In this document: piece by piece, positions 17,553 to 26,986 of the stretch
Position numbering within the stretch: the first letter of the stretch is position 1
Layout: each line of letters starts with the position of its first letter
Assembly: GCF_034931025.1 (NCBI RefSeq)
Contig: NZ_JAYGIL010000022.1
Span: forward strand, 50,310 to 114,309
Origin: Arcicella gelida
Lineage (GTDB): Bacteria > Bacteroidota > Bacteroidia > Cytophagales > Spirosomataceae
Direction: 5' to 3'
DNA: 64,000 bases
Made by a program: the position numbers and the translations under genes
Notes under the pieces: model-generated
What the model saw: only the letters and a program-made list of their open reading frames with translations
The model's database searches: none
Told to the model about the DNA's origin: nothing

Positions 17553-18962
17553 ATGCTGTACACGAAGACATTCTTAGACGAAGATTTCCTTTTACAAACT
17601 GCAACTGCTAGTAAACTGTATCATGAGTTTGCTAAAGAGATGCCAATTATTGATTATCATAACCATTTGCCTCCAGACCAAATTGCTCAGAACAAAAGTT
17701 TTGAAAATTTATCTCAAATTTGGCTTTATGGCGACCACTACAAATGGCGTGCAATGCGTGCGAATGGTATCAATGAAAGCTATTGTACTGGTAATAAATC
17801 TGATTATGAGAAGTTTGAAAAATGGGCTGAGACAGTTCCATATACAATGAGAAACCCATTGTATCACTGGACTCACCTTGAATTACAGCGTTATTTTGAT
17901 GTACATGAAATTTTAAATCCATCGACGGCTCGTAAAATTTTTGATGAATGTTCTGAAAAATTACAATCGCCAGAATATGCCGTTAGAGGTTTATTAAGTA
18001 AAATGAATGTAAAAGTTGCCTGTACTACAGACGACCCTTTAGATTCATTAGAATATCACCAAGCGATTAAAGAGGAAGGAACTTTGGATACTAAAGTATT
18101 ACCAACGTTTCGTCCTGACAGATTTATTTTAATTGATAATCCTAATTATACTTCATTCATTGAAAAATTAGGAGTAATGGTCAATACTGAAATTAATAGT
18201 TTTGAAGCTTTAGTTTCAGCTTTGAAAACTCGTGCTGAATTCTTTGCTTCAATGGGAGGAAAGTTAGCTGACCACGGTTTAGAGCAAATTTATGCAGCTG
18301 ATTTCACCGAAGAAGATGCTAATAAAGTATTAAAGAAAAAAATAGCAGGCGAATCTATCAGTGCAGAAGAGTCTTTGTTATTCAAATCGGCTATTTTACA
18401 CAGCTTAGGAGTAATTTATCATGGACTTGGTTGGACTCAACAATTCCACTTAGGTGCTTTAAGAAATAACAATACTCGTGCCATGCGTTTATTAGGGCCA
18501 GATACTGGTTGGGATTCAATTGGAGATTTCTCTCAGGCAGCTTCTTTATCTAAGTTTTTAGGTCGTTTAGATGAATACGACCAATTGGCGCAAACAATTA
18601 TTTATAACCTTAACCCACGTGACAACGAGTTAATGGCAACTATGATTGGAAATTTCAATGATGGTTCTGTGGCTGGTAAAATTCAGTTCGGTTCTGGTTG
18701 GTGGTTTTTAGACCAAAAAGATGGCATGGAAAGACAAATGAATGCTTTGTCGAACATGGGATTATTGAGTCGCTTTGTGGGTATGTTAACAGATTCACGT
18801 AGTTTCTTGTCGTTCCCACGCCATGAATATTTCCGTAGAATTCTTTGTAATTTGTTAGGAAACGAAATCGAAAATGGTGAACTACCAAACGATATTGAAT
18901 GGATCGGTAAAATGATTCAGAATATCTGTTATAATAATGCAAAGGAGTATTTTAAATTTTAA
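17553..18962 (+). CDS. uxaC: Uronate isomerase
   Basis: A 469-residue amidohydrolase-fold isomerase that converts D-galacturonate to D-tagaturonate (and glucuronate to fructuronate). HNHLPPDQIA near residue 36 is the N-terminal metal site. Other family motifs are the YGDHYKWRAMRANG segment, TTDDPLDSLEYH, the LPTFRPD segment and the C-terminal GSGWWF and LTDSRSF. Length equals that of E. coli UxaC. It supplies the substrate of UxaB, whose gene lies two genes upstream. Confidence 0.95.
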   Translation: MLYTKTFLDEDFLLQTATASKLYHEFAKEMPIIDYHNHLPPDQIAQNKSFENLSQIWLYGDHYKWRAMRANGINESYCTGNKSDYEKFEKWAETVPYTMRNPLYHWTHLELQRYFDVHEILNPSTARKIFDECSEKLQSPEYAVRGLLSKMNVKVACTTDDPLDSLEYHQAIKEEGTLDTKVLPTFRPDRFILIDNPNYTSFIEKLGVMVNTEINSFEALVSALKTRAEFFASMGGKLADHGLEQIYAADFTEEDANKVLKKKIAGESISAEESLLFKSAILHSLGVIYHGLGWTQQFHLGALRNNNTRAMRLLGPDTGWDSIGDFSQAASLSKFLGRLDEYDQLAQTIIYNLNPRDNELMATMIGNFNDGSVAGKIQFGSGWWFLDQKDGMERQMNALSNMGLLSRFVGMLTDSRSFLSFPRHEYFRRILCNLLGNEIENGELPNDIEWIGKMIQNICYNNAKEYFKF

Positions 18963-18965
18963 ACT

Positions 18966-19073
18966 AAGCTTTAGGCTGTAAGCAATAAGCTTTAAGCAAC
19001 AAATTGTTATGAAACAGCAATACAAAAACTGTATCATTGGCGGCATATAGCTTACAGCCTAAAGCCTAAAGCT
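18966..19073. repeat. Degenerate 7-nt inverted-repeat element between uxaC and kdgK
   Basis: The arms 18966-18997 (AAGCTTTAGGCTGTAAGC...) and 19043-19073 (...GCTTACAGCCTAAAGCC...) are imperfectly complementary and separated by about 45 bases. The unit resembles the TAGGCTG/CAGCCTA unit found at 27.6 kb. Confidence 0.6.
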
Positions 19074-19082
19074 CAAAATAGA

Positions 19083-20111
19083 ATGAACAAAGTTTGTTGT
19101 TTCGGAGAATTATTATTGCGTCTTTCACCAAAAGCTAATGGCGTTTGGATAAAAGAAACCTCAATGCCAGTTTTTGTAGGCGGAGCAGAATTGAACGTGG
19201 CTACGGCTTTAGCAAATTGGGGAATCAATGCGAGCTATTTTACCGCATTACCTGAAAATTCTTTAGCGAACGATATTAAAAATTATATAGCTGAGAAAGG
19301 TATTGATACTTCGGTCATTAATACTTCTGGTGAAAGAATTGGAACGTATTATCTTCCACAAGGAGCTGATTTAAAAAATGCAGGAGTGATTTATGACAGA
19401 GCTTACTCTTCATTTGCCTCTTTGAAAGTTGGTCAAATTGATTGGAAAACAGTTTTGAAAGATGTTTCTTGGTTTCATTTCAGTGCCATCAGTCCAGCGT
19501 TGAATCAAGATGCGGCTGATGTTTGTTTGGAAGTATTGAAAGTAGCCTCAGAAATGAATATTACCATTTCTGTAGATTTGAATTACCGTTCAAAACTATG
19601 GAAATACGGCAAAAAGCCAACTGAAATTATGCCAGAATTAGCACAATATTGTGATGTAATTATGGGTAATCTTTGGGCTGCCAATACTTTATTAGGAATA
19701 GAAATTGACCCACTATTATTGACAAGTTTGGAAAAACAGGATGCTTATGATTATCCAGCACATGGAAAAGCAACTTCTGAAGCCATTCAAAAGGCATTTC
19801 CAAAATGTAAGTTTGTAGCCAATACGTATAGATTTGATCACAACAAAACGGGCATTGAATATTACACTACTCTTTTTACAGAGGGAAATCAATATCAATC
19901 ACCAGTATTTTTTGCTGATTCAGTAGTAGATAAAATTGGAAGTGGAGATTGTTTTATGGGGGGATTAATTTATGGTTTATCTCAAAAACAAGACGCTCAA
20001 GAAGTAATCAATTTTGCCGCAGCCGCAGCTTATGGAAAACTCCAAGAGTACGGCGATGCCACACAACAAAAAGTGGAAGCTGTAAAATTAATTCTTGAAA
20101 ATTACCTTTAG
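19083..20111 (+). CDS. kdgK: 2-keto-3-deoxygluconate kinase
   Basis: A 342-residue PfkB-family sugar kinase phosphorylating KDG to KDPG in the cytoplasm. The N-terminal VGGAELNVATALANWG motif and the catalytic anion-hole/base motif GSGDCFMGGLIYG near residue 288 are present. Length and position between uxaC and eda indicate KdgK rather than another PfkB kinase. This is the point where the KduI/KduD branch and the UxaC/B/A branch converge. Confidence 0.9.
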   Translation: MNKVCCFGELLLRLSPKANGVWIKETSMPVFVGGAELNVATALANWGINASYFTALPENSLANDIKNYIAEKGIDTSVINTSGERIGTYYLPQGADLKNAGVIYDRAYSSFASLKVGQIDWKTVLKDVSWFHFSAISPALNQDAADVCLEVLKVASEMNITISVDLNYRSKLWKYGKKPTEIMPELAQYCDVIMGNLWAANTLLGIEIDPLLLTSLEKQDAYDYPAHGKATSEAIQKAFPKCKFVANTYRFDHNKTGIEYYTTLFTEGNQYQSPVFFADSVVDKIGSGDCFMGGLIYGLSQKQDAQEVINFAAAAAYGKLQEYGDATQQKVEAVKLILENYL

Positions 20112-20195
20112 TCATTGACGTTTACGAGTTGTACCAAAATCTGCTCGCAAACTTGAAATAACCTATTTGTTTAACAATTAATATTGGCTTTTTTT

Positions 20196-21209
20196 ATGAA
20201 AAATGAAAACTTAGCTTTACCTGTTGGTATTACTTTAGATCGATTCATTATGCGCAATCAAGAAGCATTTCAGTTTGCTTCGGGGGAATTGTCGCAGTTA
20301 TTGAGAGATATTGCTTTAGCAAGTAAAATCCTAAATCGTGAAATCAATCGTGCTGGATTGGCTGATGTAACAGGGCTGTTAGGTTCGCAAAATGTACAAG
20401 GTGAAGCCCAACAAAAATTGGATGTTATTGCTGATATTCGTTTTTTGAGAGCCCTCAAAAATGGTGGAGAAGTTTGTGCTATCATTTCGGAGGAAGAACC
20501 TGAAATCATTCTGACTGGAAACAATCATGCTAAGTATGTCGTAGCAATTGATCCGCTGGATGGTTCATCGAATATTGATTCTAACGTTTCAATCGGTACA
20601 ATTTTTTCAATTTTTCGTAGAAAAACACCTATTGGCTCAGTTCCTTCATTAAAAGACTGTATCCAAAGAGGTGACGAACAAGTAGCGGCTGGGTATATTT
20701 TATATGGTTCTTCAACTATTTTAGTTTATACAACTGGTAAAGGAGTAAACGGATTTACGTATGATAATTCTTTGGGAGAGTATTTTCTTTCTCACCCACA
20801 GATGCAGGTAAATCAAGAAGGAACTATTTTCTCTTGTAACGAAGGGAATTTCTATGATTTCCCTGAATGTATTCAAGAATATTTGACAGAGTGTAAACAA
20901 AAAAGATACGCAGGTCGATACATTGGTTCTTTGGTGGGAGATTTTCATAGAAATCTTTTGAAGGGTGGAGTATATTTGTACCCTCCAACTCGTCATAACC
21001 TTGATGGTAAATTAAGGTTACTTTATGAATGTTTACCTTTAGCTTTTATTATTGAACAAGCAGGAGGAAAAGCTTCAGACGGAAAACAGAGAATTTTAGA
21101 AATACAGCCTCAAAATCTTCACCAACGCTCTCCATTATACATCGGTTCGTCGAGCATGGTAGAAGCCATTGAAGAATGCTGTAAAGAAATGGACAAACAA
21201 TTTTCTTAA
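20196..21209 (+). CDS. fbp: Class I fructose-1,6-bisphosphatase
   Basis: A 337-residue FBPase. Metal-binding motifs are SEEEP near residue 98 and the DPLDGSSNID motif. YIGSLVGDFHRNL and GGVYLYPPTRHN are substrate-site segments. I chose the ATG at 20196, because the longer TTG frame from 20184 adds only four residues. It sits inside the uronate operon, 17 bases before eda. Uronate breakdown gives triose phosphate and pyruvate, so an FBPase co-expressed here would let cells make hexose phosphates by gluconeogenesis. That role is inferred from position. Confidence 0.93.
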   Translation: MKNENLALPVGITLDRFIMRNQEAFQFASGELSQLLRDIALASKILNREINRAGLADVTGLLGSQNVQGEAQQKLDVIADIRFLRALKNGGEVCAIISEEEPEIILTGNNHAKYVVAIDPLDGSSNIDSNVSIGTIFSIFRRKTPIGSVPSLKDCIQRGDEQVAAGYILYGSSTILVYTTGKGVNGFTYDNSLGEYFLSHPQMQVNQEGTIFSCNEGNFYDFPECIQEYLTECKQKRYAGRYIGSLVGDFHRNLLKGGVYLYPPTRHNLDGKLRLLYECLPLAFIIEQAGGKASDGKQRILEIQPQNLHQRSPLYIGSSSMVEAIEECCKEMDKQFS

Positions 21210-21226
21210 AAAATTAAAAAACAAGC

Positions 21227-21901
21227 ATGGCTTTTTTTCAACCCAAAATATTAAATCAATTACTGGCTGATTTTCCAGTAGTTCCAGTGTTTTATCATGA
21301 AGACATTACGTTGACTCAAAATGTAATCAAAGCTTGCTACGATGGCGGGATGCGTGCTTTTGAGTTTACCAATCGTGGAGTAAAAGCATTAGATGTTTTT
21401 AAAGCGATTTACCCTTTTATTAGGGAGAATTGCCCAGAAATGGCATTAGGGATTGGCACAATTTTTACGGTAGAACAAGCCAAAGTTTTTATTGATGCTG
21501 GAGCTGACTTCGTGGTTCAACCAATTATTACGCCTGAAGTTGGTGCATTTTGTCAGGCAAATGATATTGCTTGGTTTCCGGGAGCAGCTACTTTGAATGA
21601 GATTTATTCAGCAACTCAATTAGGGGCAGAAATCGTTAAGATTTTCCCAGGAAATGTTGTTGGTCCTGGTTTTGTAAAATCAATGAAAGGCCCAATGCCA
21701 AATGTAAAAGTAATGGTAACTGGTGGTGTTGAACCTACAGAAGAAAGTTTAAAACAATGGTTCTCTGCTGGTGTAACAGCGGTAGGAATGGGTTCTCAGT
21801 TATTCCCTGCTAGTTTGTTAGCAAGTGCTAAATTTGATGAATTGACTCATACTGTAGCATCTTTGATGGAATATGTTGAAGGTTTAAAATCAAAAAAATA
21901 A
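21227..21901 (+). CDS. eda: 2-dehydro-3-deoxyphosphogluconate aldolase
   Basis: A 224-residue class I aldolase that splits KDPG to pyruvate and glyceraldehyde-3-phosphate. EFTNRG near residue 46 replaces the usual E-x-T-x-R and keeps the Glu and Arg. The Schiff-base lysine lies in EIVKIFPG, and the phosphate site is MVTGGVEPT. Length is normal. It follows fbp by 17 bases. A repeat element separates it from the hexuronate transporter. Confidence 0.93.
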   Translation: MAFFQPKILNQLLADFPVVPVFYHEDITLTQNVIKACYDGGMRAFEFTNRGVKALDVFKAIYPFIRENCPEMALGIGTIFTVEQAKVFIDAGADFVVQPIITPEVGAFCQANDIAWFPGAATLNEIYSATQLGAEIVKIFPGNVVGPGFVKSMKGPMPNVKVMVTGGVEPTEESLKQWFSAGVTAVGMGSQLFPASLLASAKFDELTHTVASLMEYVEGLKSKK

Positions 21902-21917
21902 TCTTTAAATTAAGTAG

Positions 21918-21998
21918 TCTATGAAGAATGAATGATGTTTTTTGTGAAAAAGTTAATATTTCAAACCTGCTCACAATTCATCACTCATCATTCATAAC
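21918..21998. repeat. Inverted-repeat element between eda and exuT
   Basis: The left arm (21918-21937, TCTATGAAGAATGAATGATG) faces the imperfect complement ATTCATCACTCATCATTCAT (21976-21995). Units are about 7 nt (GAATGAT/ATCATTC). It is one of several in the operon. Confidence 0.55.
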
Positions 21999-22031
21999 TC
22001 TTATTTAGCTTACCTCATTTTATAAAAATTC

Positions 22032-23312
22032 ATGGAAAATACCCTAGGTAAATACCGTTGGAGAGTAGTAGCGTTGCTATTTTTTGCTACCACAATTAGT
22101 TATCTTGACAGACAAGTAATTGCTTTGTTAAAACCAACATTAGAAAAAGAATTTAGCTGGACTGAAAGTGATTACAGTAATTTAGTGATGGCGTTTCAAG
22201 CAGCTTATGCCGTTGGGTTAATGATTTTTGGTGGATTTATTGATAAAATTGGTACAAAATTAGGTTATGCTATTGCTGTAGCTTGGTGGAGTACGGCTGG
22301 TGTTTTAACAGCTTTTGCTGGAAGTACTTTTGGGTTTGGTGTATTTCGTTCATTATTAGGTTTGGGCGAAGGTGGAAACTTCCCAGCGGCTATCAAAACA
22401 GTAGCGGAATGGTTTCCTAAAAAAGAAAGAGCTTTAGCGACTGGTATTTTTAATTCTGGTGCTAATATTGGTGCAGTAGCTGCTCCTTTAATGGTTCCCT
22501 TTATTTTAGCTACTTTTGGTTGGCAGGTTGCATTTATCATTACAGGTGGTGTTGGTTTTATTTGGTTAATTTTTTGGTGGATTGGTTATGAATTACCAGC
22601 TAGACAAAAAAAGCTTTCCAAAGAAGAACTATTATTTATTCAGTCGGATAATGAACCTGATACTTCGCACGAAGAACCAGTAAAATGGGTAAATTTGTTA
22701 GCGATCCGTCAGACTTGGGCATTTATTTTTGGTAAAATGCTTACTGACCCAATTTGGTGGTTTTTCCTTTACTGGTTACCATCTTATTTTTCAGAAACTT
22801 TTCAATTGGATTTAAAGAAACCAAGTTTAGAATTAATCGTAGTATATACAGCCACTACCATTGGAAGTATTGGTGGAGGTTATGTTTCTGGTTATTTAAT
22901 CAAAAAAGGTTGGCCAGTATTCAAAGCTCGTAAAACGGCTATGTTAAGTTTTGCCATTGCAGTTGTTCCAATCGTTTTTGCCCAATATTGTACAAACATT
23001 TGGCAAGCAGTAGTGTTAATTAGTTTAGCGGCGGCGGCTCACCAAGCTTGGAGTGCAAATATTTTTACTACTGCCTCTGATATGTTTCCTAAAAAAGCCG
23101 TAAGTTCGGTAGTTGGTTTAGGTGGTATGGCAGGTTCAGTAGGAGGGATTTTATTCCCATTAATCGTAGGTTATTTATTAGATACCTACAAAGCACAAGG
23201 AAATATCACTGCTGGTTATAATATTATTTTTATCTTGTGTGGTGGTGCATACCTTTTAGCATGGGGAATTATGCACTTGTTTAACCCAAGAAATAAACAG
23301 GTAGTCATTTAA
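22032..23312 (+). CDS. exuT: Hexuronate:proton symporter (ExuT-type MFS)
   Basis: A 426-residue anion:cation-symporter-type MFS transporter in the inner membrane with about twelve helices. SYLDRQVIALLKP in helix 1, RSLLGLGEGGNFPAAIKTVAEWF in helices 4-5 and FNSGANIGAVAAPL are hallmarks of the ExuT/GudP group. It would import galacturonate or glucuronate for UxaC. It is the last gene of the cluster and is followed by a terminator. Confidence 0.88.
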   Translation: MENTLGKYRWRVVALLFFATTISYLDRQVIALLKPTLEKEFSWTESDYSNLVMAFQAAYAVGLMIFGGFIDKIGTKLGYAIAVAWWSTAGVLTAFAGSTFGFGVFRSLLGLGEGGNFPAAIKTVAEWFPKKERALATGIFNSGANIGAVAAPLMVPFILATFGWQVAFIITGGVGFIWLIFWWIGYELPARQKKLSKEELLFIQSDNEPDTSHEEPVKWVNLLAIRQTWAFIFGKMLTDPIWWFFLYWLPSYFSETFQLDLKKPSLELIVVYTATTIGSIGGGYVSGYLIKKGWPVFKARKTAMLSFAIAVVPIVFAQYCTNIWQAVVLISLAAAAHQAWSANIFTTASDMFPKKAVSSVVGLGGMAGSVGGILFPLIVGYLLDTYKAQGNITAGYNIIFILCGGAYLLAWGIMHLFNPRNKQVVI

Positions 23313-23342
23313 AATATTAAATTGGATAATAGTAGAGTGTTT

Positions 23343-23378
23343 ACAGGTATCGCAGCTAATGTGATACCTGTTTTGTTT
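23343..23378 (+). terminator. Terminator of the uronate cluster
   Basis: ACAGGTATC and GATACCTGT form a perfect 9-bp stem followed by TTTGTTTT. Confidence 0.7.
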
Positions 23379-23531
23379 TATAGCATTTTCGATTCTATTT
23401 CATCTTCTGTTTATCTCCTTATAACTGCTAAGTTGGGCTATACATCTAATCTCATAAGATAGAATAGTAAAAGTCGATGCAAAGAAGTATTTTGCATTAA
23501 ATTACATTTCAAACAAACTTCATAACAAAAT

Positions 23532-25181
23532 ATGAAAAAACTATTCCTTTTATCGGGTTTATTGTCGATTTCATTATGGACATCCGCCCAAAATTCTTAC
23601 CAAAACCACACACAGCTTTCTGCAAGAATCAAGGCATTGAGTTCAAAATTTGCTTCAACTGTTACTCTTCAATCTATCGGAAAAAGTAAAGGCAACCGAG
23701 ATATTTGGGCTTTGGCAATCAGTAAAGGTAATGCAAGTAATAAACCTGCCATTGCTATTATTGCTGGTGTAGAAGGTACTCATTTAGCAGGAACAGAATT
23801 GGCGATACAAATGGCTGAAAAATTAGCAGGAACAAGTACTGATTCCATTGCTAAATTGTTAGATTCCAAAACGTTTTATTTTATTCCAAGTGTGAATCCT
23901 GATGCTCAAGAACAGTTTTTTGCAAAACTAAAATTTGAACGTGGTGGAAATGATACAGAAACTGATGATGACCGTGATGGTTATGTCAATGAAGACGCTT
24001 TTGAAGATTTGAATGGTGATGGAATTATCACACAAATTCGTGTGGAAGACCCAACGGGGAATTTTATCATTAGTAAAGAAGACCCAAGAGTAATGATAAA
24101 AGCAGATCCAGCAAAAGGCGAAAAGGGTAAATATTTATTATTAACCGAAGGAGTTGATAATGATAAAGATGGCTTTTTCAATGAAGACGGAATCGGAGGG
24201 GTAAATATTGATAAAAATATGACTTATGATTACCCAATATTTGCTGCTGGCTCAGGTGATTTTGCGGCTTCTGAACCTGAAACAAAAGCTTTATTGAGTT
24301 TCTTGTATAAAGCAAATAACATTTTTGCAGTACTTACTTTTGGTCCTGCGAATAATTTAACGGAAGCAATAAAATTCGATAGAAGTAAAACGGCAAAAAG
24401 AATTATTACGGGTTTACTCGAAAAAGATGCAAGTGTTGGCGAACAAATTTCAAAGTTATACAATACTCAAACGGGTTTGAAAGACGCTCCAGTTTTGCCA
24501 CAAACAAAAGGGAATTTCTCTCAAACTGCTTATTTTCATGCTGGACGATTCAGTTTTGTAAGCCCAGGTTGGTGGGTACCGAAAGTACAAGTAGCGAAAG
24601 ATTCTACCAAAAAAGAAGTAACTCCTGTAGCGAAAGCTTCGGATAATGATGAGGTGAAATATTTAAAATGGGCTGATTCTCAAAAGTTGAATAATGTTTT
24701 TGTGAATTGGCAATCCGTAAAACATCCAGATTTTACGGGTAAAAATGTAGAAGTAGGTGGAATTGCTCCTTATGCCAAAATGAATCCTCCAGTAAATTAT
24801 TTAACAGAATCTGCCAACAAACATTTGAAGTTTGTATCTGCTTTAGCTTCACAAATGCCTGAATTACAGATTGTCAATGTTAATACTGAAACTGTTTCGA
24901 CGGGACTTACTCGTGTTTCTATCAAAGTAATTAATACAGGTTTATTGCCAACTTATGCTGAAATTGGCGACAAAGTACGTTGGGTTCAGAAAGTAAAAAC
25001 TGAATTGAAATTAACAGGAAATCAAGCAATTGTTTCTGGCAAGAAAATCAATTTAAGAGGTACTTTGGCTGCTGGCGAAACCCAAGAATATTCTTGGTTA
25101 ATTAGTGGAAGCGGTTCAATCAGTATTGAGGCTGGTTGTGCAACAACTGGCGTAAAAACGGTAAATGTTAGCTTGAAATAA
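23532..25181 (+). CDS. Secreted M14-like protein lacking zinc ligands (probable pseudoenzyme)
   Basis: A 549-residue exported protein with a signal peptide ending SAQ (about 19 residues). It has an M14 zinc-carboxypeptidase fold, paralogous to the next gene. Aligned with that gene, the zinc motif H-S-N-E becomes E81-G-T-H84, the third zinc ligand His falls on a Gly, and the catalytic Glu falls on a Pro. It is therefore unlikely to be a normal carboxypeptidase. Two Asp-rich loops resembling calcium sites (DDDRDGYVNED, DNDKDGFFNEDG) are kept. A C-terminal beta domain with S-I-K-V-I-N-T-G follows. It may bind peptides or glycans, or modulate its active neighbour (inference). Confidence 0.8.
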   Translation: MKKLFLLSGLLSISLWTSAQNSYQNHTQLSARIKALSSKFASTVTLQSIGKSKGNRDIWALAISKGNASNKPAIAIIAGVEGTHLAGTELAIQMAEKLAGTSTDSIAKLLDSKTFYFIPSVNPDAQEQFFAKLKFERGGNDTETDDDRDGYVNEDAFEDLNGDGIITQIRVEDPTGNFIISKEDPRVMIKADPAKGEKGKYLLLTEGVDNDKDGFFNEDGIGGVNIDKNMTYDYPIFAAGSGDFAASEPETKALLSFLYKANNIFAVLTFGPANNLTEAIKFDRSKTAKRIITGLLEKDASVGEQISKLYNTQTGLKDAPVLPQTKGNFSQTAYFHAGRFSFVSPGWWVPKVQVAKDSTKKEVTPVAKASDNDEVKYLKWADSQKLNNVFVNWQSVKHPDFTGKNVEVGGIAPYAKMNPPVNYLTESANKHLKFVSALASQMPELQIVNVNTETVSTGLTRVSIKVINTGLLPTYAEIGDKVRWVQKVKTELKLTGNQAIVSGKKINLRGTLAAGETQEYSWLISGSGSISIEAGCATTGVKTVNVSLK

Positions 25182-25226
25182 GTAAGAAGGCTAAGTAAAC
25201 GTTCAATTTTAATTCGAAAAAATCCA

Positions 25227-26972
25227 ATGAAAAAATATATCATCTTAATTCTTTTAACCTGTTCTTTTTCGGTTTTTTCTCAAGAGAAAATTCAGAATGA
25301 CGACCTAACTGGTTTAAGAGCAATTGGCTCGCCAGCGAATCCAAAAGTAAAAATGGCTTGGAATCATTATAACGATTATGCCATGATTACGAAATTCTGT
25401 CAAGATTTAGCCAAAGCATATCCAGATTTAGTAAAAGTAGAATCGATGGGGAAATCTTATCAAGGCAAAGAAATGTGGGTATTGACCATCAGCGATACCA
25501 AAACTGGTAATGTAGCTAGAAAACCAGGTTTTTATATTGATGGAAACATTCACTCAAACGAAATTCAAGGAACAGAAGTTGCCATGTACACAGCTTGGTA
25601 CTTGGTTGAAAACTTTGCTTCTGTGCCATTTATTAAGCAATTATTACAAGATAAAGTATTTTATATTACGCCAACGATTAATCCAGACGCTCGTGAAGAT
25701 TTCTTGAAAAATCCAAACAATGCCAATTCTCCACGTTCAGGAATGATGGCAATGGATGATGATGGCGACGGACAAGCAGATGAAGACAAGTATGATGATT
25801 TGGATGGTGATGGGAATATTGTAATGATGAGAAGGCGTTCGGCTACTGGTCGTTGGAAAGTAGATCCTGAAAATCCGCAAAGAATGATTCCTGTAAAAGC
25901 AGATGAAAAAGGAGATTACGAAATGCTAGGTTATGAAGGTATTGATAATGACGGTGATGGTTTAATCAACGAAGATGTAATTGGATATTATGACCCGAAC
26001 CGTGATTGGGCTTGGAATTGGCAACCTGATTATGTGCAACGTGGTGCATTATTCTATCCGGGTACTTTACCAGAAACACAGAATATCAAGAATTTTATCA
26101 TGACTCATCCAAACATTGCAGGTGCACAAAGTTATCATAATAATGGTGGAATGTTTTTGCGTGGTCCGGGTGCTGAGGAAGATGCACCTTTCTATTCAAC
26201 GCAAGATGCTTCGGTGTATGATTACTTCGGAAAAATTGGTGAAAAAATGAATCCGGGTTATAAGTACTTTGTGATTTACAAAGATTTATATACCGTTTAT
26301 GGCGGTGAAATTGATTGGTTAGCTTTAGGGAGAGGAATTTTTACTTTCTCTACAGAGTTGATGACTTCCTATAAATTATTCAACAAAACTGCTGAAGAAG
26401 GTCGTTTTCAAAATAATGAATTTGATGAATTCAGTCGTTTGATGTTGTTTGGAGATGCTTATGTTACTTGGAAGCCTTTCAAACATCCGCAGTATGGTGA
26501 TATTGAAATTGGTGGTTCTAAGAAAAATTATGTAAGAGCACATCCCGGTTTTTTATTGGAAGAGGATGCTCATAGGAATATGGCTTTTACCATTTTACAC
26601 GCTTCACAAATGCCGAAATTAGATGTATTAGAAGTAAAGCAAAAAGCTTTGGCGGGTGGTTTTACAGAAGTAACGGCTACGATTGTAAATGAGAAAGTAA
26701 TTCCAACGCATTCGGCTCATGATGTAAAATACAAAATTGAACGTCCAGATTTTATTACTTTAAAAAATGCAACGGTTGTAGCTGGAATGATTGTTGAAAA
26801 TGAAGATACTAATCTTACCAAAGAACAAATCAATAATCCACAAACTATTGCTGTTCCTAGCATTCCAGGAATGGGAGTTGTAAAAGTACGTTGGATTGTT
26901 AAAGGTAAAAGTGATAAATTTACTGTCGAAATCGATAGTAAAAAAGGTGGACTGGTGTCTAAGACCTTGTAA
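25227..26972 (+). CDS. Secreted M14-family zinc carboxypeptidase
   Basis: A 581-residue exported peptidase with a signal peptide (MKKYIILILLTCSFSVFSQ). The zinc site is intact: H109 and E112 in NIHSNE, and H304 in SYHNNGG. The catalytic Glu is E377 in STELMTS. FYITPTINPDAR and the Asp-rich loops DDDGDGQADED and DNDGDGLINED are shared with the upstream paralogue, 45 bases away. Substrate specificity is unknown. The protein presumably acts in the periplasm or outer envelope on peptides or amidated substrates. hslV follows after 14 bases, suggesting a common transcript. Confidence 0.88.
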   Translation: MKKYIILILLTCSFSVFSQEKIQNDDLTGLRAIGSPANPKVKMAWNHYNDYAMITKFCQDLAKAYPDLVKVESMGKSYQGKEMWVLTISDTKTGNVARKPGFYIDGNIHSNEIQGTEVAMYTAWYLVENFASVPFIKQLLQDKVFYITPTINPDAREDFLKNPNNANSPRSGMMAMDDDGDGQADEDKYDDLDGDGNIVMMRRRSATGRWKVDPENPQRMIPVKADEKGDYEMLGYEGIDNDGDGLINEDVIGYYDPNRDWAWNWQPDYVQRGALFYPGTLPETQNIKNFIMTHPNIAGAQSYHNNGGMFLRGPGAEEDAPFYSTQDASVYDYFGKIGEKMNPGYKYFVIYKDLYTVYGGEIDWLALGRGIFTFSTELMTSYKLFNKTAEEGRFQNNEFDEFSRLMLFGDAYVTWKPFKHPQYGDIEIGGSKKNYVRAHPGFLLEEDAHRNMAFTILHASQMPKLDVLEVKQKALAGGFTEVTATIVNEKVIPTHSAHDVKYKIERPDFITLKNATVVAGMIVENEDTNLTKEQINNPQTIAVPSIPGMGVVKVRWIVKGKSDKFTVEIDSKKGGLVSKTL

Positions 26973-26986
26973 AATAATTACCTAAA

